6,242 bases of DNA from NCBI GenBank assembly GCA_031550455.1, contig JAVBOQ010000180.1, positions 1 through 6,242 on the forward strand, read 5' to 3'. The DNA is from Avichristensenella sp031550455 (GTDB lineage Bacteria > Bacillota > Clostridia > Christensenellales > Aristaeellaceae). The first letter of the stretch is position 1. Every line of letters starts with the position of its first letter. Shown here piece by piece: positions 5,672 to 6,242 of the stretch. Below the pieces are notes generated by a model. The model was not told the origin of the DNA, did not search any database, and saw nothing but the letters and a program-made list of their open reading frames with translations. Made by a program: the position numbers and the translations under genes.

Positions 5672-6242
5672 CTATGCGCCTTGGTTGCGCCCGTACAGGT
5701 CGAGGTACATCGCGTATTTCTCCGTATAGTAGCCTCTGCGCGACGGATCGGGGCGGCTGGCGGACGCGGCGCTTCGTTTGGACGCGGCGTTTCGCTTCGA
5801 CGCCGCGCCCGCGCCGCGCGCGGCAAGCATGGCCGCGCCAAGGCACGCGGTCTCGCAAGTTTCCATCGCGGCGACCGGCCGGTCGGTCGTGTCGGCAATG
5901 ATCTGCCGCCACAGCGCGCTTTTGGCCCCGCCGCCAAAGACGCGGATTTCATCCACAGCGCCGCCCATCGCGGCAAGGTTGCGGTAAATCTCAAAGGCGA
6001 CGCCTTCGAGCACCGCGCAGACAAGATCCTCCGGCCCGGTTTCCAGCGACAGCCCGTGGAAACGCGCGGAGGCCCAGGTGTCCCAGCCAGGCGAACCCTC
6101 TCCCGAGAGGTAAGGTAATAAACACGCCCTGGTTTTGCCCGCCGCGCGGCTCGCGAGGTCGTCGAGCGCGGTATAGGAAGCGCCGCGGAACATCGTGTCG
6201 CGCAGCCAGCGCAGGGCCGCGCCCGCCGTGGGCAGCACGCCC
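5672..6242 (-). CDS. FGGY-family carbohydrate kinase, C-terminal part (cut by right window edge)
   Basis: This is the last 189 codons of an ATP-dependent sugar or polyol kinase of the FGGY (xylulokinase/glycerol kinase) family; the start and the substrate-binding N-terminal domain lie beyond 6242. Diagnostic segments are LPYLSGEGSP (visible residues 42-51), AVLEGVAFEI (76-85), and the nucleotide-binding VFGGGAKS (101-108) with LWRQIIAD (110-117). A final helix, ETACLGAAMLAA (130-141), precedes the tail. An unusual low-complexity segment rich in Ala, Ser, Lys and Arg (about 142-169) follows, encoded by an 18-bp tandem repeat, and then a Tyr-rich C-terminal helix that is common in the family. 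FGGY enzymes phosphorylate ketoses, polyols or related sugars, so it supplies the phosphorylated intermediate for the downstream isomerases. It is the first visible gene of the operon; its stop is 17 bases before the NagA-like start. The family is firm and the substrate unknown. Confidence 0.93.
   Translation of the reverse strand, partial: GVLPTAGAALRWLRDTMFRGASYTALDDLASRAAGKTRACLLPYLSGEGSPGWDTWASARFHGLSLETGPEDLVCAVLEGVAFEIYRNLAAMGGAVDEIRVFGGGAKSALWRQIIADTTDRPVAAMETCETACLGAAMLAARGAGAASKRNAASKRSAASASRPDPSRRGYYTEKYAMYLDLYGRNQGA
5762..5797 (-). repeat. 18-bp tandem repeat (two copies) inside the kinase gene
   Basis: Two head-to-tail 18-bp copies (5762-5779 and 5780-5797) differ at two positions. 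A partial, more degenerate third unit is visible at the peptide level. They encode hexapeptide copies of the type SKRNAA and SKRSAA in a disordered-looking linker near the kinase C-terminus. The unit is a multiple of three, so copy-number change would keep the frame. It looks like a local slippage expansion in a tolerant loop. Confidence 0.8.

Noticed and set aside
4506..5729. A 407-codon plus-strand open frame opposite the NagA-like gene
   Set aside because: It is again the in-register codon complement of a well-supported gene, with no recognisable domain and biased composition, so it is a shadow frame.
5655..5912. N-terminal extension of the NagA-like frame up to 5912
   Set aside because: The extra 86 codons overlap the well-supported kinase C-terminus, are Arg-rich and unlike any domain; conserved NagA sequence begins at the ATG at 5654, which has its own ribosome binding site.

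Overview
The window is a GC-rich stretch (my estimate by eye is above 60%) in which eight genes all read leftward, on the minus strand. Nothing on the plus strand looks real. Start sites carry strong AGGAGG-like ribosome binding sites, genes are a few bases apart, and two simple stem-loop/T-tract terminator candidates are visible. With the protein families present, this suggests a high-GC member of the Bacillota, probably a Clostridia-type gut or environmental carbohydrate degrader. That placement is inference; no rRNA or taxonomic marker gene is in the window.

In transcription order (right to left) the genes are: (1) the C-terminal part of an FGGY sugar kinase, cut by the right edge; (2) a NagA-family N-acetyl-sugar-6-phosphate deacetylase; (3) an SGNH/GDSL esterase; (4) a divergent NagB/glucosamine-6-phosphate isomerase-family protein; (5) a KpsF/GutQ-type SIS sugar-phosphate isomerase-like protein without CBS domains. 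A possible terminator overlaps the stop codon of gene 5, and a 144-base non-coding gap follows. Then come (6) an archaeal-type triosephosphate isomerase paralogue and (7) a long-form YjbQ/UPF0047 protein, closed by a strong intrinsic terminator. Last is (8) the N-terminal part of a Gfo/Idh/MocA oxidoreductase, cut by the left edge and preceded by its own 154-base upstream region.

Together these look like the enzyme portion of a carbohydrate catabolic locus. The logic would be release of acyl groups (esterase, deacetylase), phosphorylation (kinase), sugar-phosphate isomerisation or deamination (NagB-like, SIS, TIM-like) and redox conversion (Gfo/Idh/MocA). No transporter or regulator lies inside the window. 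The striking point is that four consecutive core enzymes (NagA-like, NagB-like, SIS, TIM-like) keep their family scaffold and part of the catalytic machinery but have changes at or beside residues that define the textbook reactions. The usual GlcNAc, arabinose-5-phosphate and triose-phosphate labels may therefore not describe what this locus does. The best candidate for an undescribed system here is a modified amino-sugar or rare-sugar phosphate pathway.
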